A stretch of 64,000 nt of DNA from positions 62,001 to 126,000 of the forward strand of contig JAJDUH010000072.1 in the NCBI GenBank assembly GCA_022826805.1, written 5' to 3'. The position numbers and the translations under genes are program-made. Positions 51,449 to 60,040 of this stretch are shown here, one piece after another. Each line of letters begins with the position of its first letter. Position 1 is the first letter of the stretch. This stretch comes from Candidatus Poribacteria bacterium. GTDB taxonomy: Bacteria > Poribacteria > WGA-4E > WGA-3G. The notes beneath the pieces were generated by a model that did no database searches, was not told where the DNA came from, and saw only the letters and a list, made by a program, of their open reading frames with translations.

Positions 51449-51462
51449 CCCCTTATCAGGGG
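51449..51462. repeat. CCCCTTATCAGGGG palindrome
   Basis: A 14-bp near-palindrome in the 36-bp gap between the RraA-like and TIM-barrel genes. The same core occurs at 13416-13430 and, degenerate, inside the nuclease-methyltransferase gene at about 3377-3393. Confidence 0.6.
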
Positions 51463-51470
51463 AAACTGGC

Positions 51471-52325
51471 TTACAGTCCCGCATTCTCCCATACCTGATC
51501 CAATGACGCTGCAGTGGCTTTTGCCGCATCAGCAGGCTCCATACCGTTCACTTTTTGGCTGAACGGTTCAGGTGTCACGGGTCCTTCATAACCGAGTTCC
51601 GACAGGATTTGCATCAGTTCTGTGAGCGGGATCACACCCGTCTCGGCGGGCAGGCACCTGATGTTATCAATCTGATCATACGGGTCGATTCCTGCAGGTG
51701 CGTCGTTGATATGGACGTAAACAACATCCGATACAGAGAGTTTGCGAACATCGTCCATAGCGGAACGACAGGTGTACCAGTGCCACGTATCGAATAGGAG
51801 TCCAACGTTACCTGTGCCGACCGCAGCGGCGAGTCCTAACATCGCATCCATTGAATAGGCGAAGAGGTACTTGGAACCTGCGCGGCTTGTTGCTGGACCA
51901 ATAAACTCAAGCCCGACCGAATGTCCATGATTTTTAAGAATCTCGGCGATAGGACGGAGCCGTTTGACGGAAAAATCCCAATTCTCCTGAAAGATCATGT
52001 CGTTTGAGGCGGGTCCAACAACTGTAGTTGAACGGTAACAACCGAGTTCTGCAGCGAGTGCTGCGCGTTCGGGGAGCTGCGCTAAACCGGCGTAATAGTC
52101 AGCTTCAGGACCGCGCCAGTTAACACCGAAACCCCATCCACCCATGGCGATTCCCGCTTCTGCCCAAAGGTCTTTGACGTATTGAACCGAGTGTTCTTGC
52201 GCGAGTTGGCTGGCTTCATCGATGTTCAGGTCGAGACCTTCAAAACCAGAGTTTTTTGCTAATGCTAAACCTTCAGTCATATTTGCCCGGATGCCGATTG
52301 CCCCGGTACTCAGATTTTTAAACAT
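51471..52325 (-). CDS. Sugar phosphate isomerase/epimerase-type TIM barrel
   Basis: 284 residues, the third TIM barrel of this type in the window. Start MFKNLSTGAIGIRANMTEGLALAK, then GLDLNIDEA, the GLEFIGPATS ligand Glu, LLFDTWHWYT (Asp and His ligands), and VHINDAPAG near 225, with a closing EPFS Glu. Relatives isomerise sugars, keto-inositols or hydroxypyruvate. It sits in a minus-strand set with RraA, PhyH, Gfo/Idh, cytochrome c and a TonB receptor, so a catabolic role is likely. Confidence 0.85.
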   Translation of the reverse strand: MFKNLSTGAIGIRANMTEGLALAKNSGFEGLDLNIDEASQLAQEHSVQYVKDLWAEAGIAMGGWGFGVNWRGPEADYYAGLAQLPERAALAAELGCYRSTTVVGPASNDMIFQENWDFSVKRLRPIAEILKNHGHSVGLEFIGPATSRAGSKYLFAYSMDAMLGLAAAVGTGNVGLLFDTWHWYTCRSAMDDVRKLSVSDVVYVHINDAPAGIDPYDQIDNIRCLPAETGVIPLTELMQILSELGYEGPVTPEPFSQKVNGMEPADAAKATAASLDQVWENAGL

Positions 52326-52482
52326 ATTTTAATTTTTCCTTGCGGATAAGTAATGGCATCCGCGAGTATAACGGCTTGCGTGTTCGAGTCGCCCGCGCCG
52401 TTGTTGTGGGCTTAGGTTTTTGGTTTAATGTTTCATTTTTAACCAGAAACCTCGCTGGTATCTCCTAATCCTGCAAATCCTT

Positions 52483-53208
52483 TTATCCTGTAAATTCTGA
52501 TTCAGATAACTTTTGACCACGCAAAACCTTCGCTGCAACAGCCCACGGATAATCTTCGTCCTCTGCTTTTGCATCGCGGTATGTGGGTATCCAGACCCAG
52601 CGTTCTTCCCCAGATCGGTTGGGATGACTAGCGTGGAGCGTCAAGTCGTGGAAAAAGACAGCACCACCCGCTTCTATCTCTGCTGTGACAGCAAGGTGTT
52701 CATCAACCGCGCCCGGACGCAGCCGATTTCCAAACCCGTGCCCGTCGCTGGCATCGCCATCATGAACAATAGCGGATTTGTGGGAACCCGGAAAGAGTTT
52801 GAGGCACCCATTTTCAACAGTAGCATCGTCAAGAGCCACCCAAATTGAAAGTTTGTGCGCACCGTGCCAATAGTGCCAATCTTGGTGCCACGGACTTGCA
52901 AAGGTCATCGATTCACTCTTGAAAACTACTTTATCGCTCAAAAATTCAATATTCGGTGCGAGGATGCCTTCTAAAATATCCAGTATCCGTGCATCACCGA
53001 CTGCAGTTTGAAAGACTGGACTCCGCACGGCTAAACCCACGTACACACCGTGTCCGGCAACTGTACCTGTCTCAGCTTTAACAGCTTCCAGAATGTCGAT
53101 ACACTCTAATTTAAGCCGTTGAACTTCACTTCGCGTGAACAGATTCGGCACAATAGCAAAACCGTCTCTTGCGAAATTGTTGCGAAGTGTTGTTATGTCA
53201 AGATCCAT
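52483..53208 (-). CDS. Phytanoyl-CoA dioxygenase family protein
   Basis: 241 residues. HxD is intact as H108-Q-D110 in SPWHQDWHYW, followed by LSIWVALDDATVENGCLKLFPGSH and a distal His/Arg region (LHASHPNRSGEERW). It is therefore predicted to be an active Fe(II)/2-oxoglutarate oxygenase acting on a small molecule; the substrate is unknown. Typical length for the short bacterial members. It lies between the TIM-barrel and Gfo/Idh genes of the same strand. Confidence 0.85.
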   Translation of the reverse strand: MDLDITTLRNNFARDGFAIVPNLFTRSEVQRLKLECIDILEAVKAETGTVAGHGVYVGLAVRSPVFQTAVGDARILDILEGILAPNIEFLSDKVVFKSESMTFASPWHQDWHYWHGAHKLSIWVALDDATVENGCLKLFPGSHKSAIVHDGDASDGHGFGNRLRPGAVDEHLAVTAEIEAGGAVFFHDLTLHASHPNRSGEERWVWIPTYRDAKAEDEDYPWAVAAKVLRGQKLSESEFTG

Positions 53209-53339
53209 TTTTTGATTTTACCTTAGGGGTGCGTACGAAAAAACCTTAACTGAAGACAGCAGCCTGCAACAACGGCGCAGGCGAGTATGAGAAAAAACGG
53301 ACAACAAACAAATTACCTCATTTGACGCCTTGCGAATGA

Positions 53340-54404
53340 TTAAAAAACTTCAATAGGAACTTCGCGTCCGGTCTCAGCACTTTTGAGCAGACCTTCCATC
53401 ATCTGTTGAACAATCAGTCCGTGTCGCAGGGGTGCCTCGCAGGTTACGTCATCTAAAATACATTCAATGAAGTGACCAGCAATAGCATCCCACGATTTCT
53501 CATATTTGCCTGGCGGTAGACTAACCCTTATATCCTCAGATGTCCCGGATTCGTCCGTACGATAAAGCTGCAAAGGACTCATCGTTGCCCCGGCTTCTGT
53601 ACCGAAGAGTTCTATCTGAAACTCGTCCGGTTGGTGTGATGCCCAGAAACTTTCAACCTGTAAGCCGAGTCCATTTTCAAAAGTAATGAATCCACCTGCA
53701 TAGTCATCGGCTTCGTACTGTTCGTAAGTCTCTTTTGGCGGTTGACTCCGGTTCCAATAACCGCGTCCACGCGGCCCAAATTTCGCACCCGCAGCACCCA
53801 AAACCGAAATCGGCTTCGGGAGTCCGAGGATCCACCAAGCAGCGTCAAGTACGTGAACGCCCATATCACGGAATGCCCCACCGCCCTGCTTAATAAAGCC
53901 GAGATTCCATGCAGGGATACCGTTGCGCCTGACACTCCGGGCGCGAGCATAGTAGAGTTCACCAAAATAGTCGTCGCGTGCGAGGTTGCCAAGGTATTGG
54001 CAGGTATCCCCGAAGCGCGTGGAGAGCGACATCATGTTCACTACCCCTGCTGCTTCCGCCTCTGTGACCAATTCTTGTGCCGCTTCCTCGGAGTCAGCAA
54101 GCGGTTTCGTTACCATGACGTGTTTACCGTTCCGTACTGCCTCTAAAGCAATCGGCACGTGCCACTGGTTCGGCGTACCTACAAACACCGCGTCGATGTC
54201 TTTGGCTTTGCACATCTTTTTATAGTCTGTATAAAATTTAACCTTATCCGGTAAGTCCTTAGCGAAGGCTTCCATCCTGTCCTCTAAAAGATCACAAAGA
54301 GCGACGACGTTGCCTCGTGGATTACTTGCGAGTGCTGTCCCGTTGGGTCTACCGATACCCATACCGACGACCGCAATACGGACGGGGTCTTTTACTAATG
54401 CCAT
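53340..54404 (-). CDS. Gfo/Idh/MocA-family oxidoreductase
   Basis: 354 residues from the Met at 54404; the longer frame to 54437 is less likely. The Rossmann start RIAVVGMGIGRPNGTALA is followed by the family EKP-like HVMVTKPLADSEEAAQELV, then the C-terminal DMGVHVLDAAWWILG with the catalytic-type His. It oxidises or reduces a hydroxyl on a sugar or inositol with NAD(P). Its neighbours suggest a keto-sugar pathway. Confidence 0.88.
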   Translation of the reverse strand: MALVKDPVRIAVVGMGIGRPNGTALASNPRGNVVALCDLLEDRMEAFAKDLPDKVKFYTDYKKMCKAKDIDAVFVGTPNQWHVPIALEAVRNGKHVMVTKPLADSEEAAQELVTEAEAAGVVNMMSLSTRFGDTCQYLGNLARDDYFGELYYARARSVRRNGIPAWNLGFIKQGGGAFRDMGVHVLDAAWWILGLPKPISVLGAAGAKFGPRGRGYWNRSQPPKETYEQYEADDYAGGFITFENGLGLQVESFWASHQPDEFQIELFGTEAGATMSPLQLYRTDESGTSEDIRVSLPPGKYEKSWDAIAGHFIECILDDVTCEAPLRHGLIVQQMMEGLLKSAETGREVPIEVF

Positions 54405-54462
54405 TTTTTTAACTATTGCTCCTGAGCTGCTCTCCACTACGTTCCGAGCAGGTTTCTGGTCT

Positions 54463-54483
54463 GAGCAGGTACAAAACCTGCTC
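54463..54483. repeat. 8-bp palindrome near the oxidoreductase start
   Basis: GAGCAGGT-ACAAA-ACCTGCTC. A second, partial GAGCAGGT lies at about 54445-54453. It is followed by a TGATAAC tract (54491-54524). Confidence 0.5.
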
Positions 54484-54527
54484 CTGGGGTTTAACTGATA
54501 ACAGGGAACCGATAACTGATAACTATC

Positions 54528-55091
54528 TTAATACGGACGACCGCGTTGATTCAACGGGGGACTCACTTCGTTTTTGACGGGCTTAACCGTCCTAAGATAT
54601 GCCCAAATTGCCTTAAGATCTTCATCGTTCATCTCACCGTAGTGCTTCGTGGGCATCGGTGGGAAGATCTTCCGATTGCTCTTGTCGCCTTGATGGTGTC
54701 CAGTCCGCATTGCATCGACGAACATCTTCTCTGTCCATTCACCCAAGCCGGTCTCCTTATCGGGCGTCAGATTTGAAGCAAAACTCGTTCCGAACGGACC
54801 TGAAAATGCACTCATTTGTGGCGATGTCAGAACAAAAATACCTTGTTGCATCATACTGAAGTTGTAACGCGGATAAGGAGCATTTGCCGGATGTCCAGCA
54901 AGATACATATCCATGTTATATTCAGCACCCGCACGAGGCGTGTGGCAGTGTCCGCAGGCACCTACTGTGTCCACGAGATATTTTCCACGCTGCACCATAT
55001 CGCTCTGACTTTCGACTGAGTTAATTGTTAGAGCAATAACGGTGCCTATAAGGAACACAGTTGTGAAAAAAATTAAAAGATTTCGAGGCAT
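54528..55091 (-). CDS. Membrane-anchored c-type cytochrome
   Basis: 187 residues. An N-terminal signal or anchor (about 5-24) is followed by one heme-binding CxxCH (C46-G-H-C-H50). Its likely axial Met is in FPPMPTKHYGEMND, and the final helix DEDLKAIWAYLRTVKP is typical of cytochrome c class I. One heme. It is probably periplasmic and membrane-attached, and could take electrons from an oxidoreductase in this cluster, although the Gfo/Idh neighbour is a cytoplasmic NAD enzyme type. It stands 122 bp before the TonB receptor gene on the map. Confidence 0.85.
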   Translation of the reverse strand: MPRNLLIFFTTVFLIGTVIALTINSVESQSDMVQRGKYLVDTVGACGHCHTPRAGAEYNMDMYLAGHPANAPYPRYNFSMMQQGIFVLTSPQMSAFSGPFGTSFASNLTPDKETGLGEWTEKMFVDAMRTGHHQGDKSNRKIFPPMPTKHYGEMNDEDLKAIWAYLRTVKPVKNEVSPPLNQRGRPY

Positions 55092-55180
55092 TCAATGGTT
55101 CTCCTTTGGATTCAAATCTCAACCTAATTTAGCATATTGTGTAAACAGGCGCAATAGAAATTCGACAATACGACACCACT

Positions 55181-55210
55181 TGTAGGAGCGGTTTGCAACC
55201 CCGATTTCTG
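55181..55210. repeat. TGTAGG-family repeat copy
   Basis: TGTAGGAGCGGTTTGCAACCCCGATTTCTG, a copy of the family at 12591 and 12659, just after the end of the TonB receptor gene. Confidence 0.55.
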
Positions 55211-55213
55211 CAC

Positions 55214-58006
55214 TTAGAAACTATAGGATAACTTCGCATAGTAAAGGCCGCCATTAAAACCGAAGGGAGCTGACCTTCTGGAATAAGTAAACACGCCCGG
55301 AGAATCAACAATGACGTGTCCAGTGCTGTCCGTCAACGTTCCACCACGGGACTGACCAATTTCATTGATATCTGGTAGTTGATCAAATAGATTGTTGACA
55401 CCTATAGTGAGTGACAGTCCTTCATTTAGCTGATAGTTACTCTGAATATCGGTGAGCCATTTTCCGCCGTAGGTCTGCCTTTGGGGTTCAGGGCCGCTGC
55501 CTTCTTGCACGGTGTAACTGCCGAAGTAGCGCAAAGCACCACCGATAGTCAGATCACCGATGATGTAATCGGCGCTGAGGTTGATGCGGGTATTCGGCTG
55601 CCATTCCTCAATCATGGAGCGATCCTGTGAGGGGAAAAGCGTGTCCTCAAGTCCAACGAGAATTGCCGGCGCGTCTACATCGCCGATAATTGCAGTATCT
55701 GCCCACGTAAACGCAGCCTTCAAATTAAGGAGGGATTCATTGTCGAAAGCTTGGAGATAACCCGCAGCGACATCAACGCCTTGTGTGCGTGTCTGTGCAA
55801 CATTCGTGAATACTTGTGCGCTGCTCGCCCCTGCCGCGATTAGACTCGGGATTTTATCGGCACTAAAGCTACCACTCAGAACAATCCGATCATCAATTTG
55901 GATGAGGAATCCATCTACCGTGAACCACAACTTCTCAAAGGGTTTCAACACGAAACCACCGGAGACATTAAAAGCAGTCTCTTCTTTCAGCTCTGGTATA
56001 CCGAGTGCGCGCGCAGCATCGCTATCGTTGCGAAACGTTCCGACTTCGAGCGGTATCACTTCAGTTGTGTTTCCGTCACCGTCAAGGTCGTCAGCATCTA
56101 TTTTGAATTGTGTGCTGATGTTATTGAAGTAAAGCTGCTGAAGTGAAGGGGCACGGAAACCCGTGCTACCGGCAGCACGGACCGCCACTTGTTGGTTCAA
56201 ATCATAGCGAGCTGTTGCTTTTCCTGTGACAGTAGCACCGAAATCACTGTACTGTTCGCCACGAACGGCTGCACCGACGAGCAGCCCTGTTCCCGGTTGA
56301 CCGCTGAGATAGGATTCAAAATCGGCATATCCAGCAATATTGGTTCTGCTTTCGTCAACTTCGTTGTCGGGTCGGAAGCCGGGGAAAACTTGAATGCCGC
56401 CAGCAGCGCCGGGGACCCCAAGTCCCGCGTTGATCCATGAAAGCGGTTCGCCTGCGTGAATTCCGTAACCCTCTCTGCGAAACTCAACACCACCAGCGAG
56501 GTTGACCAGAGAAGATTGGTACTGCAGCGGATAAGTAATATCGAGGTTAAACGCTGTTTGCGAAAGTTCAAACCCACCCGCATCTGCAGAGGTTGGGCTG
56601 CTGACACCGTAAGAGGCGTTCAACGAGTTGGAAATAAAGAAGTCGAATGTATTTAATCCGTGGTTAACGCTAACGTCTACATTTAAGTCTGTTGTTTCAT
56701 GCGTCCATGCCAAACCTAAAGCAAGCGAAGTATCGCCGACATCGGTATTGATTTCAGGTAAGAATCCGTCTGGGTAAATTTCGGTCACTGTCCGTTCTGC
56801 TTGGTTAGCTCTCCGATAAAATCCGGCGCTGTTGTTTTGGCGGGTAGAATATCCACCAAAGGAGTAGAGTTCCAACCCTGTGGCGAGTGGGATCCCGAAA
56901 TTATAGAATCCGACTTTTTGGGAGGAATCGGCGTCTCCGACGCGGAAATTCTGGCGTTCAAAAGTATATTCGCGTGGGTTGAACCAGACGGGTTTAGCTG
57001 TTACAGTGCCATCGTCGTTTTCGATTTCGAGGGTGTCATCTGGAGGTCTCCCTTGATCGACATCTGTCCAATCGTATTGCCGTGTACCTGTGAGACCTGC
57101 ACGATTGGTGCGTGCTCTGTCGCGCCATTCAGCCGTAAGGTTCAAGAAACCTGATTCGCCGACTTTCATACCGTAATTGGCGTTCCCGTTCCATGTATCG
57201 CCATCCCCTTCATAAGCTTGACCCCAATAGACATCAGCATTGCCCGTATCAACATCGTCTTTCAGCACAATATTAATAACACCAGCAATAGCATCCGACC
57301 CGTATTGTGCGGCGGCACCATCTCGAAGGACTTCAATCCGCTCTATCGCCGCCGATGGGATCGCGTTGAAGTCTGTTCCAGCGGTACCGCGCCCTACCGA
57401 TGTATTGACGTGCAATAGGGCACTTTTATGACGGCGTTTGCCGTTGACGAGTATCAATGTCTGATCGGGTCCTAAGCCACGCAGCGTCGCGGGACGTAAG
57501 GCGTCTGTGCCATCACTGATTGTAGAACTTGAAAAGTTAAAGGACGGGACTAACATCTGAAGGACACGACCGGTTTCAGATTGTCCGGTGAGACTCAGCT
57601 GCTCTCTGTTAACAACTTCTATCGGAACGGGTGCTTGTAAAGCGCTTCTTCCTATACTCCGGGTTCCAACGACCACAACGGTTTCAATAGTTTGGACGGG
57701 GGGGAGTGTGACTGTCACTTCAGTTTGTCCAGTGGTAATATTAATCCGCTTGCTTGAAAATCCGAGTGCTGTTACAGTCAACGACGCCGCACTTGTCACG
57801 TCACTAAACGTAGCGGTTCCAGAGTCGTCGGTTGTTTGTTCTTGAGTTCCGATTTCTATTTTTGCTTCTGGGATAGCATTTCCATTTTGGTCTTGAATGA
57901 CTACCTTAAGTACATCAGCACTGGCAGTTAAGGGTATCACTGATACGATGCTGAATAAAATAGCAACACTCCACCAGAGATACCGTTTATTATCTGAAAT
58001 TGACAT
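55214..58006 (-). CDS. TonB-dependent outer-membrane receptor with carboxypeptidase-like regulatory domain
   Basis: 930 residues. A signal peptide (about 1-30) is followed by a CarboxypepD_reg-like/CNA-B domain (about 32-105), a TonB-box-like ETVVVVGTR, and a plug domain (about 115-230: VPIEVVNREQLSL, GLGPDQTLILVNGKRRH). A long beta-barrel runs to a terminal Phe. It takes up a compound too large for porins, with energy from TonB. The regulatory domain suggests SusC-like or transferred-sugar receptors, but no SusD gene follows. AGGAG precedes the ATG. It ends the catabolic set, though transcribed first on the minus strand. Confidence 0.9.
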   Translation of the reverse strand: MSISDNKRYLWWSVAILFSIVSVIPLTASADVLKVVIQDQNGNAIPEAKIEIGTQEQTTDDSGTATFSDVTSAASLTVTALGFSSKRINITTGQTEVTVTLPPVQTIETVVVVGTRSIGRSALQAPVPIEVVNREQLSLTGQSETGRVLQMLVPSFNFSSSTISDGTDALRPATLRGLGPDQTLILVNGKRRHKSALLHVNTSVGRGTAGTDFNAIPSAAIERIEVLRDGAAAQYGSDAIAGVINIVLKDDVDTGNADVYWGQAYEGDGDTWNGNANYGMKVGESGFLNLTAEWRDRARTNRAGLTGTRQYDWTDVDQGRPPDDTLEIENDDGTVTAKPVWFNPREYTFERQNFRVGDADSSQKVGFYNFGIPLATGLELYSFGGYSTRQNNSAGFYRRANQAERTVTEIYPDGFLPEINTDVGDTSLALGLAWTHETTDLNVDVSVNHGLNTFDFFISNSLNASYGVSSPTSADAGGFELSQTAFNLDITYPLQYQSSLVNLAGGVEFRREGYGIHAGEPLSWINAGLGVPGAAGGIQVFPGFRPDNEVDESRTNIAGYADFESYLSGQPGTGLLVGAAVRGEQYSDFGATVTGKATARYDLNQQVAVRAAGSTGFRAPSLQQLYFNNISTQFKIDADDLDGDGNTTEVIPLEVGTFRNDSDAARALGIPELKEETAFNVSGGFVLKPFEKLWFTVDGFLIQIDDRIVLSGSFSADKIPSLIAAGASSAQVFTNVAQTRTQGVDVAAGYLQAFDNESLLNLKAAFTWADTAIIGDVDAPAILVGLEDTLFPSQDRSMIEEWQPNTRINLSADYIIGDLTIGGALRYFGSYTVQEGSGPEPQRQTYGGKWLTDIQSNYQLNEGLSLTIGVNNLFDQLPDINEIGQSRGGTLTDSTGHVIVDSPGVFTYSRRSAPFGFNGGLYYAKLSYSF

Positions 58007-58366
58007 TTATGTTCTCCTTGCTTGTAATCTTTGGTATAAGTAAAAAGTGAAGAGCGCAGAAATCTGGAATATCTAAACGTATTTCCGTTTACAATACGGT
58101 TTAATTATGTATTATTTTTCTCGTAGAATGCAAATTAAAATTGCGATGATACAGAATATCAGTTTTTTTCACAATAAACTCTGTTTTTATGCTAATATGA
58201 GTGGAAACCGGAACAATTTTTGAGTCTGATAAACGGGGTTTTTGGATACAATTTGAGCGTTACCAGGACCTCTAATACGCGTCGAAAATCCGTTTTTGAT
58301 AGGAAACACTGTCTGTTACTGAGAAAGGAGAAGGGAAAACGGAGCGAAAACCCAATTGTAAAAAGA
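58007..58366. other. Divergent spacer between receptor and acyl-CoA ligase genes
   Basis: AT-rich, with TTGTAA and TAATAT elements but no clean promoter pair. An in-frame TTG start at 58220 would add 49 residues to the ligase and is not favoured, because conserved sequence begins only at about 58367. Confidence 0.5.
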
Positions 58367-60040
58367 ATGCAAGGTTTGATGATGAATTATCCATTGACAC
58401 TCGCGCAGATGTTGGAGCATGCACACCGAATTCATGGTGATAAGTGTGTTCAAACCGTGCTGCCCAATGGAAAAATGCATCGTTATACTTATGCTGCGCT
58501 ATATGAGCGTGTGAAAAGCCTCGCCAACGCCATCACGGAATTAGGTATACAGCGCGGTGACAGGGTTGCTACCTATGCTTCTAATACCTATCAACACCTT
58601 GAACTCTACTATGCAATTCCGTGTATAGGTGCTGTGCTCCACCCGCTCAATATTCGTCTTTCCGCTGTGCAACTGGCACAGATTGTCCATGAGGCAGAGG
58701 ACAAACTCATTTTCGTTGATGGTGCATTCTCCGAGCAGTTTGGTGACCTCCGAAATAAGATTGGGTGTAAGCGGATCGTCCGTTTTAATCTAATGCCCGC
58801 GGACACTGATACGTCTTATGAGCAATTGCTCGGTGAAGCTGAGCCGACGTATATATGGGATATCCAAGACGAAAACTGGGCGATGGGGCTCTGTTACACC
58901 AGCGGAACGCAGGGAGAGCCGCGAGGTGTACTCTACACACACCGGTCTATGTTTCTTCACACCTTGGCGGTTAATCAAGCAGATGTATTCGGATTAACGG
59001 AGGCAGATGTCGTTCTTCCGCTCGTTCCGATGTTCCACGCCATGGCGTGGGGACTGCCTTACGCCTGTATGTTCGCTGGGGCTGATATGGTATTGACGGG
59101 ACCAAAGCCTACGTGTCTCGCAGATCTTATTGCTGAAAACAGTATCACTGTTGCTGCTGGCGTACCGACGGTTTGGGCAAAGGCTTATCCCGATTTACAG
59201 AGAAGACGACAGGATATTTCGTCATTGCGGCGGGTGATAGTCGGCGGTGAAGCGATGCCGTCAACGCTCATTGAAGCATACGAAAAAGATTTCGGGATCG
59301 AGGTCTGCCACGCTTGGGGAATGACAGAGATGTCTCCAACGGGTACATGCTCGAAGCTCCGCGGTACGCATCAAAATCTGTCAGACGCTAAAAAATGGGA
59401 CATTAAAGCGAAACAGGGTAGACCCGTACCGGGTGTCGAACTTCGACTTGCCGCTGAAGCATCTACACGTTTCACTGAACTCCCTTGGGACGGTGAGACA
59501 GTTGGAGAGGTACAAGTACGGAGTCCGTGGACCGCCAGTTGCTACTACAAGAGTGAACCGACAACGGAGCATTTTACTGCCGATGGATGGTTGCGCACAG
59601 GGGATCTTGCCACTATTGACGCCGAGGGTTACATGCAGATTGTCGATCGCGCGAAGGCACTTATCCGAAGTGGTGGTGAGTCTATTTCAAGCATTGCCTT
59701 AGAAACAGCACTATTGAAACATCCACAGGTCCTTGAGGCAGCGGTTATCGGTGTTCCTGACGAAAAATGGGGCGAACGTCCACTCGCCGTTATCGTCCTC
59801 ACACCGGTAGGTGCGGTTTCTAACCGCGCCAATGATGATATTTCAGATGCTCTCAAACGGCAACTCGCCGCAGAGTTTCCTAAATTCTGGATCCCTGATC
59901 GGTTTGTTTTTGTTGATGAAATTCCGAAAACGAGTGTTGGAAAATCTGATAAGCGTGCTATTTTTGCGATGTTCGCATCTAACGGTAAGCGGGTAGCCGG
60001 AAGCTCCGGTATCTCGCACCCGAAAGGAGAAATCTCATGA
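58367..60040 (+). CDS. AMP-binding acyl-CoA ligase
   Basis: 557 residues from the ATG at 58367, which opens with MQGLMMNYPLTLAQMLEHA, the usual start of medium- or long-chain fatty-acyl-CoA ligases. Motifs are the P-loop YTSGTQGEPRGVLYTHRS, the GWLRTGDLATID motif and FVDEIPKTSVGK with the catalytic Lys. It activates a carboxylic acid with ATP and CoA. The C-terminal linker PVGAVSNRAND (near residue 481) is encoded by a palindromic repeat (59807-59830). The stop overlaps the next start (ATGA). Confidence 0.88.
   Translation: MQGLMMNYPLTLAQMLEHAHRIHGDKCVQTVLPNGKMHRYTYAALYERVKSLANAITELGIQRGDRVATYASNTYQHLELYYAIPCIGAVLHPLNIRLSAVQLAQIVHEAEDKLIFVDGAFSEQFGDLRNKIGCKRIVRFNLMPADTDTSYEQLLGEAEPTYIWDIQDENWAMGLCYTSGTQGEPRGVLYTHRSMFLHTLAVNQADVFGLTEADVVLPLVPMFHAMAWGLPYACMFAGADMVLTGPKPTCLADLIAENSITVAAGVPTVWAKAYPDLQRRRQDISSLRRVIVGGEAMPSTLIEAYEKDFGIEVCHAWGMTEMSPTGTCSKLRGTHQNLSDAKKWDIKAKQGRPVPGVELRLAAEASTRFTELPWDGETVGEVQVRSPWTASCYYKSEPTTEHFTADGWLRTGDLATIDAEGYMQIVDRAKALIRSGGESISSIALETALLKHPQVLEAAVIGVPDEKWGERPLAVIVLTPVGAVSNRANDDISDALKRQLAAEFPKFWIPDRFVFVDEIPKTSVGKSDKRAIFAMFASNGKRVAGSSGISHPKGEIS
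59807..59830 (+). repeat. Palindromic repeat embedded in the acyl-CoA ligase coding sequence
   Basis: GTAGGTGCGGTTTCTAACCGCGCC, with a GGTGCGGTT/AACCGCGCC stem and a TCT loop. It is the same architecture as the intergenic hairpin at 1694-1714 and the TGTAGG family. Eight codons in frame encode part of PVGAVSNRAND, in a variable loop of the protein. Confidence 0.75.
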
